A stretch of 64,000 bases of DNA from assembly GCF_022829445.1 (NCBI RefSeq), contig NZ_JAKSXY010000070.1, positions 78,611 to 142,610 on the forward strand, read 5' to 3'. The translations under genes were made by a program, and so were the position numbers. The notes below the pieces were generated by a model. That model saw only the letters and a program-made list of their open reading frames with translations, searched no databases and was not told the origin of the DNA. The stretch's first letter is position 1; every line of letters begins with the position of its first letter. This stretch comes from Methylobacterium sp. J-068. GTDB lineage: Bacteria; Pseudomonadota; Alphaproteobacteria; Rhizobiales; Beijerinckiaceae. Positions 19,994-30,377 of this stretch are shown here, one piece after another.

Positions 19994-20791
19994 TCACGAG
20001 ACCTTCCAGCCCGAATGGATCGCCACGATGCCGCCCGTGAGCGGGCGGTGGCTGACATGGCGGAAGCCGGCCGCCTCGATCATTCCGGCGAAGCGGCCGG
20101 GGGAGGGGAACTTGCGGATCGATTCCACGAGGTAGCGGTAGGAATCGGCGTCGCCTGCCACCCGCGCCCCGAGGCGCGGGATCACGTGAAACGAGTAGGC
20201 GTCGTAGATCCGGTCGAGCACCGGCAGGTCGACCTTCGAGAATTCGAGGCAGAGGAAGCGGCCGCCGGGCTTGAGCACCCGGTGCGCCTCGGCGAGCGCC
20301 CGGTCGATGCGCGGCACGTTCCGGATGCCGAACGCGATGGTGTAGGCGTCGAACCGCTCGGGCGGCAGCGGCAGCGCCTCGGCATTGGCGGTGACGAAGT
20401 CGATCCGCCCCGTGAAGCGGTCGCCCGCCCGCTCGGCGCCGACGCGCAGCATCGCCTCGTTGATGTCGAGAACCGTGGTATGGGTCGCCGGGCCACCCGC
20501 TTCGAGCGCCCGGAAGGCGATGTCGGCGGTGCCGCCGGCCACGTCGAGGTGGCGGAAGGGCCGGTTGAGCGGCGGCCGCAGCATCGAGATCAGGTGCGAC
20601 TTCCAGGCGCGGTGCAGCCCGCCCGACATCAGGTCGTTCATGAGATCGTAGCGCTGGGCGACGGAGCGGAACACGTCGTCGACGCGCCCCTGCTTCTCGT
20701 CGAGCGCCACGCTCTCGAAGCCGAAATGCGTGCTCGCCGCGGCGCTCTCCACGTCACGCGCCGAACCTTGAGACTGCTTCACCGAACTCAT
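19994..20791 (-). CDS. ubiE: Demethylmenaquinone/ubiquinone C-methyltransferase UbiE
   Basis: A 265-residue SAM-dependent C-methyltransferase in ubiquinone synthesis. The UbiE signatures are present: [20 protein letters not shown], the SAM-binding [12 protein letters not shown] and [20 protein letters not shown]. It forms an operon with ubiB and coaBC. mutM diverges on the other side with about 140 bases between the starts, as in related genomes. Confidence 0.97.
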   Translation of the reverse strand: MSSVKQSQGSARDVESAAASTHFGFESVALDEKQGRVDDVFRSVAQRYDLMNDLMSGGLHRAWKSHLISMLRPPLNRPFRHLDVAGGTADIAFRALEAGGPATHTTVLDINEAMLRVGAERAGDRFTGRIDFVTANAEALPLPPERFDAYTIAFGIRNVPRIDRALAEAHRVLKPGGRFLCLEFSKVDLPVLDRIYDAYSFHVIPRLGARVAGDADSYRYLVESIRKFPSPGRFAGMIEAAGFRHVSHRPLTGGIVAIHSGWKVS

Positions 20792-20931
20792 GGACCATCC
20801 TCTCGCGCCCGCTCATAGCGAAACGTGGCCGAGATCGCCATGTGCCATCCATCGTCATCGACGGATGGCTCAGCCCCGGCGGAGCCTCGACGTCCCTTCC
20901 TCTCCGCGTCGCATGCCCGAGCGTCCCGCAC

Positions 20932-21873
20932 ATGCCTGAACTGCCCGAAGTCGAGACCGTCCGCCTCGGCCTCGCGCCCGCCCTGGTCGGGGCGCGTGTC
21001 GGCCGGGTCGTCCTGCGCCGGCCGAACCTGCGGTTTCCCTTCCCCGACCGCTTCGCCGAGCGCCTGGAGGGGCGAACGGTGACGGATCTGGCCCGGCGGG
21101 CGAAGTACCTCGTCGCGGGGCTCGATTCCGGCGAGTCGCTCATCATGCATCTCGGCATGAGCGGGCGCTTCGACGTGGCCCTGGCCGACGGTCGCAATCT
21201 GTCGCCGGGGGACTTCTACCTCGACGGGGCGCTGGGAAACACCAAGCACGACCACGTGGTGCTGGCGCTGTCGAACGGCGCGACGGTGACCTACAACGAC
21301 GTGCGCCGCTTCGGCTTCATGGACCTCGTGCCCACCGAGGGGCTCGGTAGCTGCCGGCACTTCGCCGGCATGGGCATCGAGCCCCTGAGCGAAGACCTGA
21401 CGCCGCAGGCGGTGGCGCGGCTGTTCCGGGGCAGGATCACGCCCCTGAAGGCGGCCCTGCTCGACCAGCGCCTGATCGCGGGCCTCGGCAACATCTACGT
21501 CTGCGAGGCACTGCACCGCGCCGGGCTGCACCCGGAGGCGCCGGCCGGCTCCCTCGCGAAACCGGACGGGACGCCGACGCCGCGGGCCAAGCGCCTCACC
21601 AAGGTCATTCGCGACGTCCTGACCGAGGCGGTGGCGGCCGGGGGCTCGACCCTGCGCGACTACGCCCACACCGATGGCGGCGCGGGCGCGTTCCAGCACG
21701 CCTTCCGGGTCTATGACCGCGTCGGCCACGCCTGCGGGACGAAGGGATGCACCGGCACGATCGCCCGGATCGTCCAGTCCGGCCGGTCCACGTTCTATTG
21801 CGCGAGCTGCCAGGTGCGCGATCAGCCGAGCACATCCGGCGGAAAAACATCGGCGGCGCGCCCGATCAAATGA
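20932..21873 (+). CDS. mutM: Formamidopyrimidine-DNA glycosylase
   Basis: A 313-residue bifunctional glycosylase/AP lyase that removes 8-oxoguanine. The start must be the ATG at 20932 because the mature protein needs the N-terminal catalytic proline and glutamates of [11 protein letters not shown]. Lys in [17 protein letters not shown] region, the NDVRRFGF loop and the C-terminal zinc finger (CGTKGC then CASC) are present. The frame is open upstream to 20842 but that part has no catalytic sense. Slightly longer than usual, with a 20-residue tail after the zinc finger. Confidence 0.97.
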   Translation: MPELPEVETVRLGLAPALVGARVGRVVLRRPNLRFPFPDRFAERLEGRTVTDLARRAKYLVAGLDSGESLIMHLGMSGRFDVALADGRNLSPGDFYLDGALGNTKHDHVVLALSNGATVTYNDVRRFGFMDLVPTEGLGSCRHFAGMGIEPLSEDLTPQAVARLFRGRITPLKAALLDQRLIAGLGNIYVCEALHRAGLHPEAPAGSLAKPDGTPTPRAKRLTKVIRDVLTEAVAAGGSTLRDYAHTDGGAGAFQHAFRVYDRVGHACGTKGCTGTIARIVQSGRSTFYCASCQVRDQPSTSGGKTSAARPIK

Positions 21874-21933
21874 CCTTTGGCGAGGCGGGACACGGACAGC
21901 GCCCGGTCGGCCGCGCTCCCGAGGCTCGCCGTC

Positions 21934-21981
21934 GTCGCGGCTACCATCCGTGCTGATGTCGCGGCTACCAGCCGCGCTGAT
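21934..21981. repeat. Tandem 24-bp duplication at the yidB 3' end
   Basis: Two direct 24-bp copies (21934-21957 and 21958-21981) differ at two positions. The second copy covers the last codons and stop of the yidB-like gene, and the first lies just beyond it, so this looks like a local duplication of the gene's end. Confidence 0.75.
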
Positions 21982-22702
21982 CCTCGCCGGTCGGACGACG
22001 CCCCTGCGGGGTCAGGCCGTTGATGACCTGCGGCAGGGCCTGGGCGAGTTGGGCCAGCAGATCGTCGCGGTTCAGGCTGGTGCGCTGCGCCAGGGTGTCG
22101 ACGGTGTCCGGACCGAGGGCGTCGGCGAGCCGGTCGGGCGCCACAGGGCGGTTCTCGCCGTGGCCGATCCAGGATTCCATGACGTCGCCGAGGCCGCCGC
22201 TCTGGAAGCGGTCGATCAGCCCGTCGAGGCCGCCATGGCCGTCGCCCGGCCCACCATCGCGCCGCGCCTCGGAGCCGGCACCCGGATCGCGTTCGCCGCC
22301 GCCGGCCCGGTCGCCCGGCCCGTCGAGCATGCCGGACAGGTCGCTGAAATCGCCCTCGCGCGACGCGGGCTCCGCTCGGTCCGCATCATGCCTGCGATCC
22401 CAGCCCCCATCGGAACCGCCGCCGGACGGGCCGCGCGGGTCCTGTCCGAAGCCTCCGATATCCCCATCGTCGCCGTGCCGCGGAGCCGGCGCCTCATGGT
22501 GGCGCCCGCCGCCGAGCAGATCCCCGAGTCCGCCGGCCCCCTTCGACATCAGCAGCATCAGCAGCGCCTGGACGATGGGCGACATCGCCCCGCCGAGGCC
22601 CCCACTGCCTTGGCCGCCCCCGTGTCCGCCACGCTCGGGCTCGCGCCCGCCGCCGAGAACCTGTCCGAGGACACCGCCGATGACCTGATCGAGCAGACCC
22701 AT
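21965..22702 (-). CDS. YidB family (DUF937) protein
   Basis: A 245-residue protein with the N-terminal MGLLDQVIGGVLGQVLGGG motif, a short conserved helix (SPIVQALLMLLMSKG), a long Gly/Asp-rich low-complexity middle, and the conserved C-terminal FQSGGLGDVMESWIGHG followed by LNRDDLLAQLAQALPQVING. This is the YidB family; function is not established. The low-complexity insert of about 80 residues is longer than in short family members. Confidence 0.88.
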   Translation of the reverse strand: MGLLDQVIGGVLGQVLGGGREPERGGHGGGQGSGGLGGAMSPIVQALLMLLMSKGAGGLGDLLGGGRHHEAPAPRHGDDGDIGGFGQDPRGPSGGGSDGGWDRRHDADRAEPASREGDFSDLSGMLDGPGDRAGGGERDPGAGSEARRDGGPGDGHGGLDGLIDRFQSGGLGDVMESWIGHGENRPVAPDRLADALGPDTVDTLAQRTSLNRDDLLAQLAQALPQVINGLTPQGRRPTGEDQRGW

Positions 22703-22765
22703 GTTCGTCTCTCCTGAATGGAACGCCGCCTGCGTGAACGCGTCGTCCGGCGCGTGACCGGCCGG

Positions 22766-23155
22766 TCAGTCGCGCCGGGTGCCGCCGATGGCGGCGCGGT
22801 CCCGGGCGGGAAGGTGGTCGAGGGGATTCGTCCGGGCACCGGACGCCCGGGCGCCGGAAGTCTTCGCGTCGGAAGCCATGATGGACGTCGTCGCCGAGAG
22901 GGCTCTGGGCGGCGCGACCTGTCCGGTCGGCCGGTCCGCCGCGCCGGCGCCCGCGCCGTCACGTCCAGGAAGCGTCGCCGGCGTCGGCTGGTCGTTCGGG
23001 TTCGCCGCGCTCTGCGCCGCGGCGGGCTGCGCCAGGAAGGGCGCGGCGAGGAAGCCGAACGCCGCCGAGGTCGCGAGACCACCGAGGAACAGGGCGGTGA
23101 CGGCCGAGCCGGCGCGGGGCCGGAACGGAGAGCGGGGAAGGCGGGCCAAGGTCAC
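22766..23155 (-). CDS. Hypothetical Ala/Pro-rich exported protein
   Basis: A 129-residue protein with a basic N-terminus, a hydrophobic segment (about residues 18-40) ending in LAQPAAAQS, which resembles a signal-peptide cleavage region, and a disordered Ala/Gly/Pro/Thr-rich tail. The GTG at 23155 is preferred because GGAG lies 8 bases upstream; the frame is open to 23215. No family recognised. Confidence 0.55.
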   Translation of the reverse strand: MTLARLPRSPFRPRAGSAVTALFLGGLATSAAFGFLAAPFLAQPAAAQSAANPNDQPTPATLPGRDGAGAGAADRPTGQVAPPRALSATTSIMASDAKTSGARASGARTNPLDHLPARDRAAIGGTRRD

Positions 23156-23247
23156 GGGGCGATCTCCGGGTGCGGCGGGGCACGTGATGCCAAACCAAGC
23201 CCCGGCGCGGGGCAAGGGTTCCGGCCCACCCGTCCCGCGACCGGGGA

Positions 23248-26022
23248 TCAGCCGCGCTTGCGGCCGCCGCCACCCTTGTATTTCGGCTTCTGCCCGCCGA
23301 GTCCCTGCGTCGAGCGCGCCTTCGGCCGCTCCTGCCAGACGGGCGATCCGACGGGCAGCTCGCGGTCGGTCCCCGGCCCCATATTGTCGAGGGTCGGCTT
23401 CGAGATCCGGCTGCCTTTGGCGCCGTAGCGACCGGCCTCGCGCTCCACGTCGCCCTGGCGCGCCATCGGGTCGTCGGAGACGAGGAGTTCGGTGGCCTGG
23501 AGGCGCTTGAGCTCGTCGCGCAGGCGCGCAGCCTCCTCGAAGTCGAGATCGGCGGCCGCCGTGCGCATGCGCTTCTCGAGGTCGGCCATGACCGCCTTGA
23601 GGTTGTGGCCGATGGTGACGGCGTTCTTGGCGAGCCCGGTATCCACCTGGACGTGATCGCGCTCGTAGACGCTGTCGAGGATGTCGGCGATGCCGCGCTT
23701 CACGCTCTGGGGCGTGATGCCGTGCTCCTCGTTATAGGCGAGTTGCTTGACGCGCCGCCGCTCGGTCTCGGCCATCGCCCGCTCCATCGAGCCAGTGACC
23801 TGATCGGCGTAGAGGATGCAGCGGGCCTCCGCGTTGCGGGCCGCGCGCCCGATGGTCTGCACCAGCGAGGTCTCCGAGCGCAGGAAGCCCTCCTTGTCCG
23901 CGTCAAGGATGGCGACGAGGGCGCATTCCGGGATGTCGAGGCCCTCGCGCAGCAGGTTGATGCCGATCAGCACGTCGAAGGCGCCCAGACGTAGGTCCCG
24001 GATGATCTCGATGCGCTCCAGGGTGTCGATGTCCGAGTGCATGTAGCGCACCCGGACGCCGTTCTCGTGCAGGTACTCGGTCAGGTCCTCGGACATGCGC
24101 TTGGTGAGCGTGGTCACGAGGGTGCGGTAGCCGGCTTGCGCCACCTCGCGCACCTCGCCCAGGAGGTCGTCCACCTGGGAGCGGGCGGGGCGGATCTCGA
24201 TCACCGGATCGACGAGGCCGGTGGGGCGGATGACCTGCTCGGCGAAGACGCCGCCGGTCTGCTCCATCTCCCACTTCGCCGGCGTGGCCGAGACGTGGAT
24301 CGATTGCGGGCGCATCGCGTCCCATTCCTCGAACCGCAGCGGGCGGTTGTCGAGGCAGGAGGGCAGGCGGAAGCCGTACTCGGCGAGCGTCGCCTTGCGG
24401 CGGAAGTCGCCCTTGTACATGCCGCCGATCTGCGGAACCGTGACGTGGCTCTCGTCGGTGAAGACCAGGGCGTTGTCGGGCAGGTACTCGAACAGGGTCG
24501 GGGGCGGCTCGCCGGGCTTGCGGCCGGTGAGATACCGCGAATAATTCTCGATGCCGTTGCAGGCGCCGGTGGCCTCGATCATCTCGATGTCGAAGGTGCA
24601 GCGCTGCTCGATGCGCTGGGCCTCGATGAGCCGGCCCATCTTGGAGAGTTCGTCCACCCGCAGCTTCAGCTCGGTCTTGATGCCCTTGATCGCCTGCTGA
24701 AGGGTCGGGCGCGGCGTGACGTAGTGCGAGTTGGCGTAGACCTTCACGAACTTGAGGTCGTTGATCTTCTTGCCGGTGAGCGGGTCGAACTCGGTGATCG
24801 ACTCGATCTCGTCGCCGAACAGGCCGATGCGCCAGCCGCGATCCTCCAAGTGGGCGGGCCAGAGTTCGATCACGTCGCCGCGCACCCGGAAGGTGCCGCG
24901 CGCGAAGTCGGACTGGATGCGCTTGTATTGCAGCGCCACGAGGTCGGCGATGAGCTGGCGCTGCTCGATCTTCTCCTCCAGCGAGACCGTGAAGGACATC
25001 GCCGTGTAGGTCTCCACCGAGCCGATGCCGTAGATGCACGAGACCGAGGCGACGATGATGACGTCGTCTCGCTCCAGCAGGGCGCGGGTGGCGGCGTGGC
25101 GCATCCGGTCGATCTGCTCGTTGATCGAACTCTCCTTCTCGATGAAGGTGTCCGAGCGCGGCACGTAGGCCTCCGGCTGGTAGTAATCGTAATACGAAAC
25201 GAAATACTCCACCGCGTTGTCGGGGAAGAAGCTCTTGAATTCGCCGTAGAGCTGCGCCGCCAGCGTCTTGTTCGGCGCCAGGATCAGGGCCGGGCGCTGG
25301 GTCTCGGCGATGATCTTGGCCATCGTGAAGGTCTTGCCCGAGCCGGTGACGCCGAGCAGCACCTGATCGCGCTCGGCCTTCCGCACGCCGTCCACGAGTT
25401 CGGCGATGGCGCGGGGCTGGTCGCCCGCCGGCTCGAACTCGGATTTCAGCGTGAAGGCGAGGCCACCCTCGGATTTCTTCGGCCGCTCCGGACGATGCGG
25501 CGTCCAGGTCTTGCCGTCCCTGAACAGCGGGTTGCCCTCGGTGAGGAGGCGCGAGAGCGCGTCCACCGTGGCCGAGACCCCGTCCGTGGCGAGCGAAGTC
25601 TCGCCGTCATCCGCGAGCCCCTCCGGGGCCGGCCCGTCCTCCGGCGCGCGCAGGCCGAGGGCCTGGGCGAGGCGCGGGTCGACATCGGCGGCCTCGGCGT
25701 GCATGAACGCCGCCTGCGGCGCCTCGGCCAAGCCTCTCTCGGTCGCGCCGTCCTTGCCCATGGCCGCCGGCTTCCTCGCGCGGCCGGGCGGCTTGCCGGC
25801 GGGACGGGGCGGGGCGGGCTCGACCGGCGGCAGGCGATTCCGATTCAGCGCGGGGCTGAGCAGCGCGGCCAGATGCTCGTCGAGCGGCTGAAGCTCCGGC
25901 TTCGACGCCTGGGAATTCGGCATCCTGGCGCCGGCGGCCTTCGTGCCGGATACCTTCGTGCCGGCGATCTTGGCGCTCGGGGCATCGACCGGCGTGACGT
26001 GGGGCTTCTTGGGACTCGGCAT
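23248..26022 (-). CDS. uvrB: Excinuclease ABC subunit UvrB
   Basis: A 924-residue damage-verifying helicase of nucleotide excision repair. The helicase core starts near residue 165. Walker [12 protein letters not shown] is near 227, the beta-hairpin region with [19 protein letters not shown] near 280, the DESH box near 522, and the C-terminal UVR motif ([18 protein letters not shown]) near 830. The N-terminal extension of about 160 residues is low-complexity and resembles those of other Rhizobiales UvrB proteins. The ATG at 26022 overlaps the divergent start of the next gene; an alternative ATG at 25761 has GAGGAAG upstream. Confidence 0.95.
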   Translation of the reverse strand: MPSPKKPHVTPVDAPSAKIAGTKVSGTKAAGARMPNSQASKPELQPLDEHLAALLSPALNRNRLPPVEPAPPRPAGKPPGRARKPAAMGKDGATERGLAEAPQAAFMHAEAADVDPRLAQALGLRAPEDGPAPEGLADDGETSLATDGVSATVDALSRLLTEGNPLFRDGKTWTPHRPERPKKSEGGLAFTLKSEFEPAGDQPRAIAELVDGVRKAERDQVLLGVTGSGKTFTMAKIIAETQRPALILAPNKTLAAQLYGEFKSFFPDNAVEYFVSYYDYYQPEAYVPRSDTFIEKESSINEQIDRMRHAATRALLERDDVIIVASVSCIYGIGSVETYTAMSFTVSLEEKIEQRQLIADLVALQYKRIQSDFARGTFRVRGDVIELWPAHLEDRGWRIGLFGDEIESITEFDPLTGKKINDLKFVKVYANSHYVTPRPTLQQAIKGIKTELKLRVDELSKMGRLIEAQRIEQRCTFDIEMIEATGACNGIENYSRYLTGRKPGEPPPTLFEYLPDNALVFTDESHVTVPQIGGMYKGDFRRKATLAEYGFRLPSCLDNRPLRFEEWDAMRPQSIHVSATPAKWEMEQTGGVFAEQVIRPTGLVDPVIEIRPARSQVDDLLGEVREVAQAGYRTLVTTLTKRMSEDLTEYLHENGVRVRYMHSDIDTLERIEIIRDLRLGAFDVLIGINLLREGLDIPECALVAILDADKEGFLRSETSLVQTIGRAARNAEARCILYADQVTGSMERAMAETERRRVKQLAYNEEHGITPQSVKRGIADILDSVYERDHVQVDTGLAKNAVTIGHNLKAVMADLEKRMRTAAADLDFEEAARLRDELKRLQATELLVSDDPMARQGDVEREAGRYGAKGSRISKPTLDNMGPGTDRELPVGSPVWQERPKARSTQGLGGQKPKYKGGGGRKRG

Positions 26023-27715
26023 GGTGCAAGTATGGTTCCTGCCCTCCGCTTGGAAAAGGGCCCGGACCGGCAGGATTTGGCCCCGCGACCGCTCCGCCCT
26101 GCCGGATGAGGCGCCACGGGGCGATTTGGCGCGCTTCCTCGGCGTTCCGGCGGTGGCCGCGCTGCTGCCCCGGCCGGGTGCGATCCTGATCCTCTGCGAT
26201 CGCCCGGACCCGGACCTCGCCTTCTTCCACGCGCACTTCATCCAGGCCTCGCTCTGCCTGGTGACCGGCGACCCGGACCTGGAGAGCCAGGTCCCGGCGG
26301 GCATCGCCGTGGCGTGCGGCCCGGTCGGAGACCGGCGCTGGCTGCAGGAACTCGCGGCGTTCCACGGCCCGAACCTCGTGATCGACCAGCGCGACGACGC
26401 GAAGGCGGATGGCACGCCGGCCGAGCGGGCCCTGGCCTTCGTGGTCTTCCACCGGGCACTCGCCCGCGGCGGCGTCCAGGCCCTTCGCATCCCCGCCCGC
26501 TCCCGATTCGGAGGCTCGGTGACGCGCGCCCTGGCGCGCCGGCTGGCGGGGGCGGCGCGCCTGCCGCGACACGCGCCCGCGCAGAACCATTATCGCATCC
26601 TCGCCAAGCCCGCCGCGCCCGCCACGCCGATCCGTATCCTGACGGCCGACGACATCCCGGATAACGGCCGGACGGCGGAGGCCGTGACGATCGCGGCACC
26701 GACCTACCGGCGCGCCGAGGCGGAGCTCATCGACGCCCCAGCCTGGATCGCCGAGTGCGTGTCGTTCTACGCGGGGCGCGACGTGGTTCCGCGCCCCGCG
26801 CGCGTCCATCGCTTCCGCGAGGCGCGGGTCTTCGGCTACGGCCTCGTGCAGGTCGGCGATGCCGTGGTCGAGGAAAGCCTGATCAACCGCGACCGGACGC
26901 ACCTGCTCGGCGCCCTCGCGCTCGCGCCCGCCGGCGCACAGGTTCACCACACCCTGCCGAGGCCGCGCCGGATCCCTGGCCGCACGGTGCATCTCTGGCA
27001 GATGTGGGCGGAGAATTACGGGCACTGGCTCATCGAGTGTCTGCCCCGCCTGCACGTCGCCGCCCGCGCGGGCCTGCTCGACGGGGCGAGGGTCGCGGTC
27101 CAGGCCGTGCCGGGGATGCAGGCCCTCTACCGGGAGACCCTCGCCGTCCTGGGCATCGGCGAGGACCGCATCGTCTGGCTGACGCAGCGCGAGGTGATCT
27201 TCGAGGAACTGGTCTATCCGAGCCCGATCACCCGACAGCCGATCACGAAATCCCCCCTGGTCATCGATGCGGCCAGCGACCTTCGCGACCGGATCGGCCC
27301 CCCGGCCGAAATTCTGCCCGAGCGCATCTATGTCAGCCGCAACCGCAGCGGGCGGCGGCGGCTGGTGAACGAGGAGGCGGTGATCGCGCTCCTCACCGCA
27401 CGCGGCTACGGCGTCGTGCATCCCGAGACCCTGCCCTTCGCCCGGCAGGTCCAGGTCTTCGCCGCCGCCCGGTTCGTGGTCGGGGGGATGGGCGCGGCGC
27501 TGGCCAACCTGGCCTTCGGGCCGGCCGGCCTGCGCTGCCTCCTGCTCACGAACCGCGACATGCTGGACGACTTCTTCCTCGATCTGGTCGGGCTGAAGGA
27601 CGGCACCTACGTCTCGATTCACGGCACGAGCCTCGCGCCGGAGCTTGCCATGCATTCCGACTACACGATCGACCTCGACACGCTGCGCGACGCCCTCGAC
27701 CGCCACGGCTTCTGA
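26021..27715 (+). CDS. Glycosyltransferase family 61 protein
   Basis: A protein of up to 564 residues. The C-terminal half has the GT61/DUF563 pattern: [20 protein letters not shown] near residue 325, [19 protein letters not shown] near 435, and [19 protein letters not shown] near 485. The first 200 residues form a different domain that I cannot identify. GT61 enzymes transfer sugars to glycans, here probably envelope or exopolysaccharide. The start is uncertain: the ATG at 26021 shares a CATG with the uvrB start and has only a weak ribosome site. Confidence 0.82.
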   Translation: MVQVWFLPSAWKRARTGRIWPRDRSALPDEAPRGDLARFLGVPAVAALLPRPGAILILCDRPDPDLAFFHAHFIQASLCLVTGDPDLESQVPAGIAVACGPVGDRRWLQELAAFHGPNLVIDQRDDAKADGTPAERALAFVVFHRALARGGVQALRIPARSRFGGSVTRALARRLAGAARLPRHAPAQNHYRILAKPAAPATPIRILTADDIPDNGRTAEAVTIAAPTYRRAEAELIDAPAWIAECVSFYAGRDVVPRPARVHRFREARVFGYGLVQVGDAVVEESLINRDRTHLLGALALAPAGAQVHHTLPRPRRIPGRTVHLWQMWAENYGHWLIECLPRLHVAARAGLLDGARVAVQAVPGMQALYRETLAVLGIGEDRIVWLTQREVIFEELVYPSPITRQPITKSPLVIDAASDLRDRIGPPAEILPERIYVSRNRSGRRRLVNEEAVIALLTARGYGVVHPETLPFARQVQVFAAARFVVGGMGAALANLAFGPAGLRCLLLTNRDMLDDFFLDLVGLKDGTYVSIHGTSLAPELAMHSDYTIDLDTLRDALDRHGF

Positions 27716-27823
27716 ACCGGGGCCCGGTCCGGCCGATCCTCGACACGGGGCGGCGCGGCCATAGTTTACCGCCACGGCCCGCACCCCGCGCGGGCGCCCC
27801 AGGACGAAGCCCGGACAGAGCCC

Positions 27824-28366
27824 ATGGATTCCGAGACGCCCGCCGCTCCCAAGCCCGAACTCGACGCCGACACCCTGGCCTTCGCGGGCCGCGTCTTCCA
27901 GTACGCCCGCCTGGGCCACGCCGAGGAACTGGCGGAGCTGTTCGGCCAGGGCCTGCCGGCGAACCTGCGCAACGACAAGGGCGACAGCCTGCTGATGCTC
28001 GCGGCCTATAACGGCCAGGCCGAGGCCGCGCGGGTCATCCTCGAAGGCGGCGGCGACCCCGAACTCGCCAACGATCGCGGGCAGACGCCCCTCGCCGGCG
28101 CGGCCTTCAAGGGCGACCTCGCCATCGCCGGCCTGCTGCTCGCCCACGGCGCGCAGGTCGACGGGACCGGCACCGGCACGCGCACCGCCCTGATGACGGC
28201 GGCGATGTTCAACCGCACCGACATGGTTGAGCTGCTCCTCGCGCACGGCGCCGATCCCGACCTGCGCGACGGCGCCGGCCTCACCGCCGCGGAGATGGCC
28301 CAGTCGATGGGCGCCGCCGACACGCCGCGCCAGCTCGCTCAGGCGAAGCGGCCGGGCGCCGGATGA
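27824..28366 (+). CDS. Ankyrin repeat protein
   Basis: A 180-residue protein with three to four ankyrin repeats (for example GDSLLMLAAYNGQAEAARVI, then GQTPLAGAAFKGDLAIAGLL, then MVELLLAHGADPDLRD). No signal peptide, so probably cytoplasmic and protein-binding. It resembles small bacterial ankyrin proteins, some of which are linked to catalase or oxidative stress, but no partner is indicated here. The stop at 28366 overlaps an ATG that is in frame with the quinoprotein downstream, suggesting co-transcription. Confidence 0.88.
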   Translation: MDSETPAAPKPELDADTLAFAGRVFQYARLGHAEELAELFGQGLPANLRNDKGDSLLMLAAYNGQAEAARVILEGGGDPELANDRGQTPLAGAAFKGDLAIAGLLLAHGAQVDGTGTGTRTALMTAAMFNRTDMVELLLAHGADPDLRDGAGLTAAEMAQSMGAADTPRQLAQAKRPGAG

Positions 28367-28443
28367 CGGACTACACGACCGCGACAGCGCCGGACAACAG
28401 GACCGGGTCGGGACGCAGGTCCGGGCCGAGAGGGAAAGAATCC

Positions 28444-30207
28444 ATGCACATCGCACGTCTGGCCGGCCTCGCAGCCCTGCTTTCGGCCACGCTTCCACTG
28501 GGCGTACGGGCCGACGACTGGCCGATGTTCGGGCGCGACCACACCAATCAGCACTTCTCGCCGCTCACCGGCCTCGACCGCGCCAACGTGAAGAACCTGC
28601 GCCCGGCCTGGATCTTCCAGACCGGGATCACCGGCTATTTCCAGGCGGAACCGGTGGTGGTCGGCACCACGCTCTACGTCTCGACCACGCAGAACCACGT
28701 GGCGGCCCTCGATGCCCGCGACGGCCGGGTGCTCTGGACCTACACCCACAAGGCGCGCACGGAGAAGATCTTCGGGCCGCCCTCGAACCGGGGCGTCGCG
28801 GTCTCGGACGGCAAGGTCTTCGAGGCGACCATGGACGGGCGGATCATCGCCCTCGACGCCGCCACCGGCAAGGTCCTGTGGGACCACGAGGCCGTGCGCC
28901 CGGAGGAGGGCGAGTCCGAGACCGCCTCGGCGCTGGCCGAGACGCTCGGGGCGAACGGCGTGCAGGGGTCGAGCCGGCTCGGCTTCAAGATGCCGCCCCT
29001 GGTGGCGGAGGGCCTCGTCATCGTGGGCGTCGCGGGCGCCGGTTACGGCCTGCATGTCGAGGACGCGAAGGGCGGTCTCGACGGGGGCGCCGTGGTCGGC
29101 ATCGAGGGCGGCTACGGCCGGCGCGGCTGGCTCGCCGCCTACGACGCGGCCACGGGCGAGGAGCGCTGGCGCTGGTACGTGACGAAGGCCGATGGCTGGG
29201 AGGGCGATTTCGCCACCGCCACGCCCGACGGCGTGCCGCTCCACCGCGACATCGCCGCCGAGAAGGCCGCCGCGCCCGCCAACCGCGAGGCGTGGCGGGT
29301 GGGCGGCGGCTCCCTCTGGATGACGCCGGCCTACGACCCCGACCTCGGGCTGATCTATGTCGGCACCGGCAACCCCGCGCCGCAGAATTTCGGCCTCTCG
29401 CGGCCGGGCGACAACCTCTACACCATGAGCCTCGTCGCCCTCGACGTGCGCAGCGGGCGCCTGCGCTGGTACCATCAGCAGGTGCCGCACGACGAGTGGG
29501 GCTACGACGTCGCGAGCCCGCCCTTCCTCCTCGACCAGCCGACCCCGCAGGGCCCGGTCAAGGCCGTGGCCCAGGGCTCGAAGACCGGCTGGATCTACGT
29601 GCACGACCGCGCCACGGGGAAGCTCCTGACGCGCAGCGCGCCGCTGATCGCGCAGAAGAACCTCTACGCGCCGCCGACCGAGGCCGGCACCGTGGTCAGC
29701 CCCGGCCCCCTCGGAGCGATCTCCTGGCACCCGGTCGCCTACGATGCGCGGACGGGCAAGGCCTTCGCTCAGGTCCGGCACGGGGCCACCACCTACGTGG
29801 TCAGGACCGTGCCGGCGACGCCCGAGCGCCCGGCCATCCGCTACACCGAGACCACCGAGGCCAAGGGCGAGCCGAGCTTCAGCACCCTGACGGCGGTGGA
29901 CCTCGCGGGCGGCGGCGCGATCGCTTGGTCGGTGAAGGGCGGCAGCCGGCTCTCCGGGGGAACGCTGGCCACGGCCGGCGGCCTCGTCTTCTCCGGCGAG
30001 GAGGACGGCCACCTCGACGCCCACGACGCGCAGACCGGCGCGATCCTGTGGCGCTTCCAGTGCGGCGCCGGCATCGGCGGCCCGCCGATCACCTATTCGC
30101 TCGACGGAAAGCAGTACGTCGCCGTGGCGGCGGGCGGCGCGTCGTTCACCAAGGGCTCCGGCTTCGGCACCGGCGACGCCCTCGTGGTGTTCGCGTTGCC
30201 GGACTGA
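28444..30207 (+). CDS. PQQ-dependent dehydrogenase-like quinoprotein
   Basis: A 587-residue eight-bladed propeller protein of the methanol/ethanol dehydrogenase family, with an N-terminal signal peptide (cleavage probably after VRA near residue 23). The metal-ligand Glu (in GIEGGYGRRG, near 220) and Asn (in GTGNPAPQN, near 308) are present. At the catalytic position the sequence is HDEWGYDVASPP (near 349): Gly stands where MxaF has its Asp, while the Asp two residues on matches the extra Asp of lanthanide enzymes. The vicinal Cys pair is absent and there is no cytochrome domain. ATG 28444 has AGGGA 8 bases upstream. Substrate unknown. Confidence 0.85.
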   Translation: MHIARLAGLAALLSATLPLGVRADDWPMFGRDHTNQHFSPLTGLDRANVKNLRPAWIFQTGITGYFQAEPVVVGTTLYVSTTQNHVAALDARDGRVLWTYTHKARTEKIFGPPSNRGVAVSDGKVFEATMDGRIIALDAATGKVLWDHEAVRPEEGESETASALAETLGANGVQGSSRLGFKMPPLVAEGLVIVGVAGAGYGLHVEDAKGGLDGGAVVGIEGGYGRRGWLAAYDAATGEERWRWYVTKADGWEGDFATATPDGVPLHRDIAAEKAAAPANREAWRVGGGSLWMTPAYDPDLGLIYVGTGNPAPQNFGLSRPGDNLYTMSLVALDVRSGRLRWYHQQVPHDEWGYDVASPPFLLDQPTPQGPVKAVAQGSKTGWIYVHDRATGKLLTRSAPLIAQKNLYAPPTEAGTVVSPGPLGAISWHPVAYDARTGKAFAQVRHGATTYVVRTVPATPERPAIRYTETTEAKGEPSFSTLTAVDLAGGGAIAWSVKGGSRLSGGTLATAGGLVFSGEEDGHLDAHDAQTGAILWRFQCGAGIGGPPITYSLDGKQYVAVAAGGASFTKGSGFGTGDALVVFALPD

Positions 30208-30377
30208 GGAAGACGGCCTAGCGCCGCCGCGGTGACGGGACGACGGGGCGTTCCGGGTAGAATGCCACGCAGGCCGTGGCGATCACCTGTTCGGCCCCAA
30301 TCCGATGTGACATGAGGACACGGTCGGCGCGTGCCTTGCGTCGGCCGGTCCATCACAGCCGGAGATCGCACCACGCC

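Noticed and set aside
24037..26109. Long plus-strand frame opposite uvrB
   Set aside because: uvrB has full family motifs on the other strand; the plus frame has shadow composition and no recognisable domain.
25607..28498. Long minus-strand frame opposite the GT61 and ankyrin genes
   Set aside because: Both plus-strand genes show clear domain motifs, while the minus frame has none and crosses the uvrB start region.
30264..30280. 6-bp hairpin after the quinoprotein gene as a terminator
   Set aside because: It lies 57 bases past the stop and has no T-run; not enough to call a terminator.
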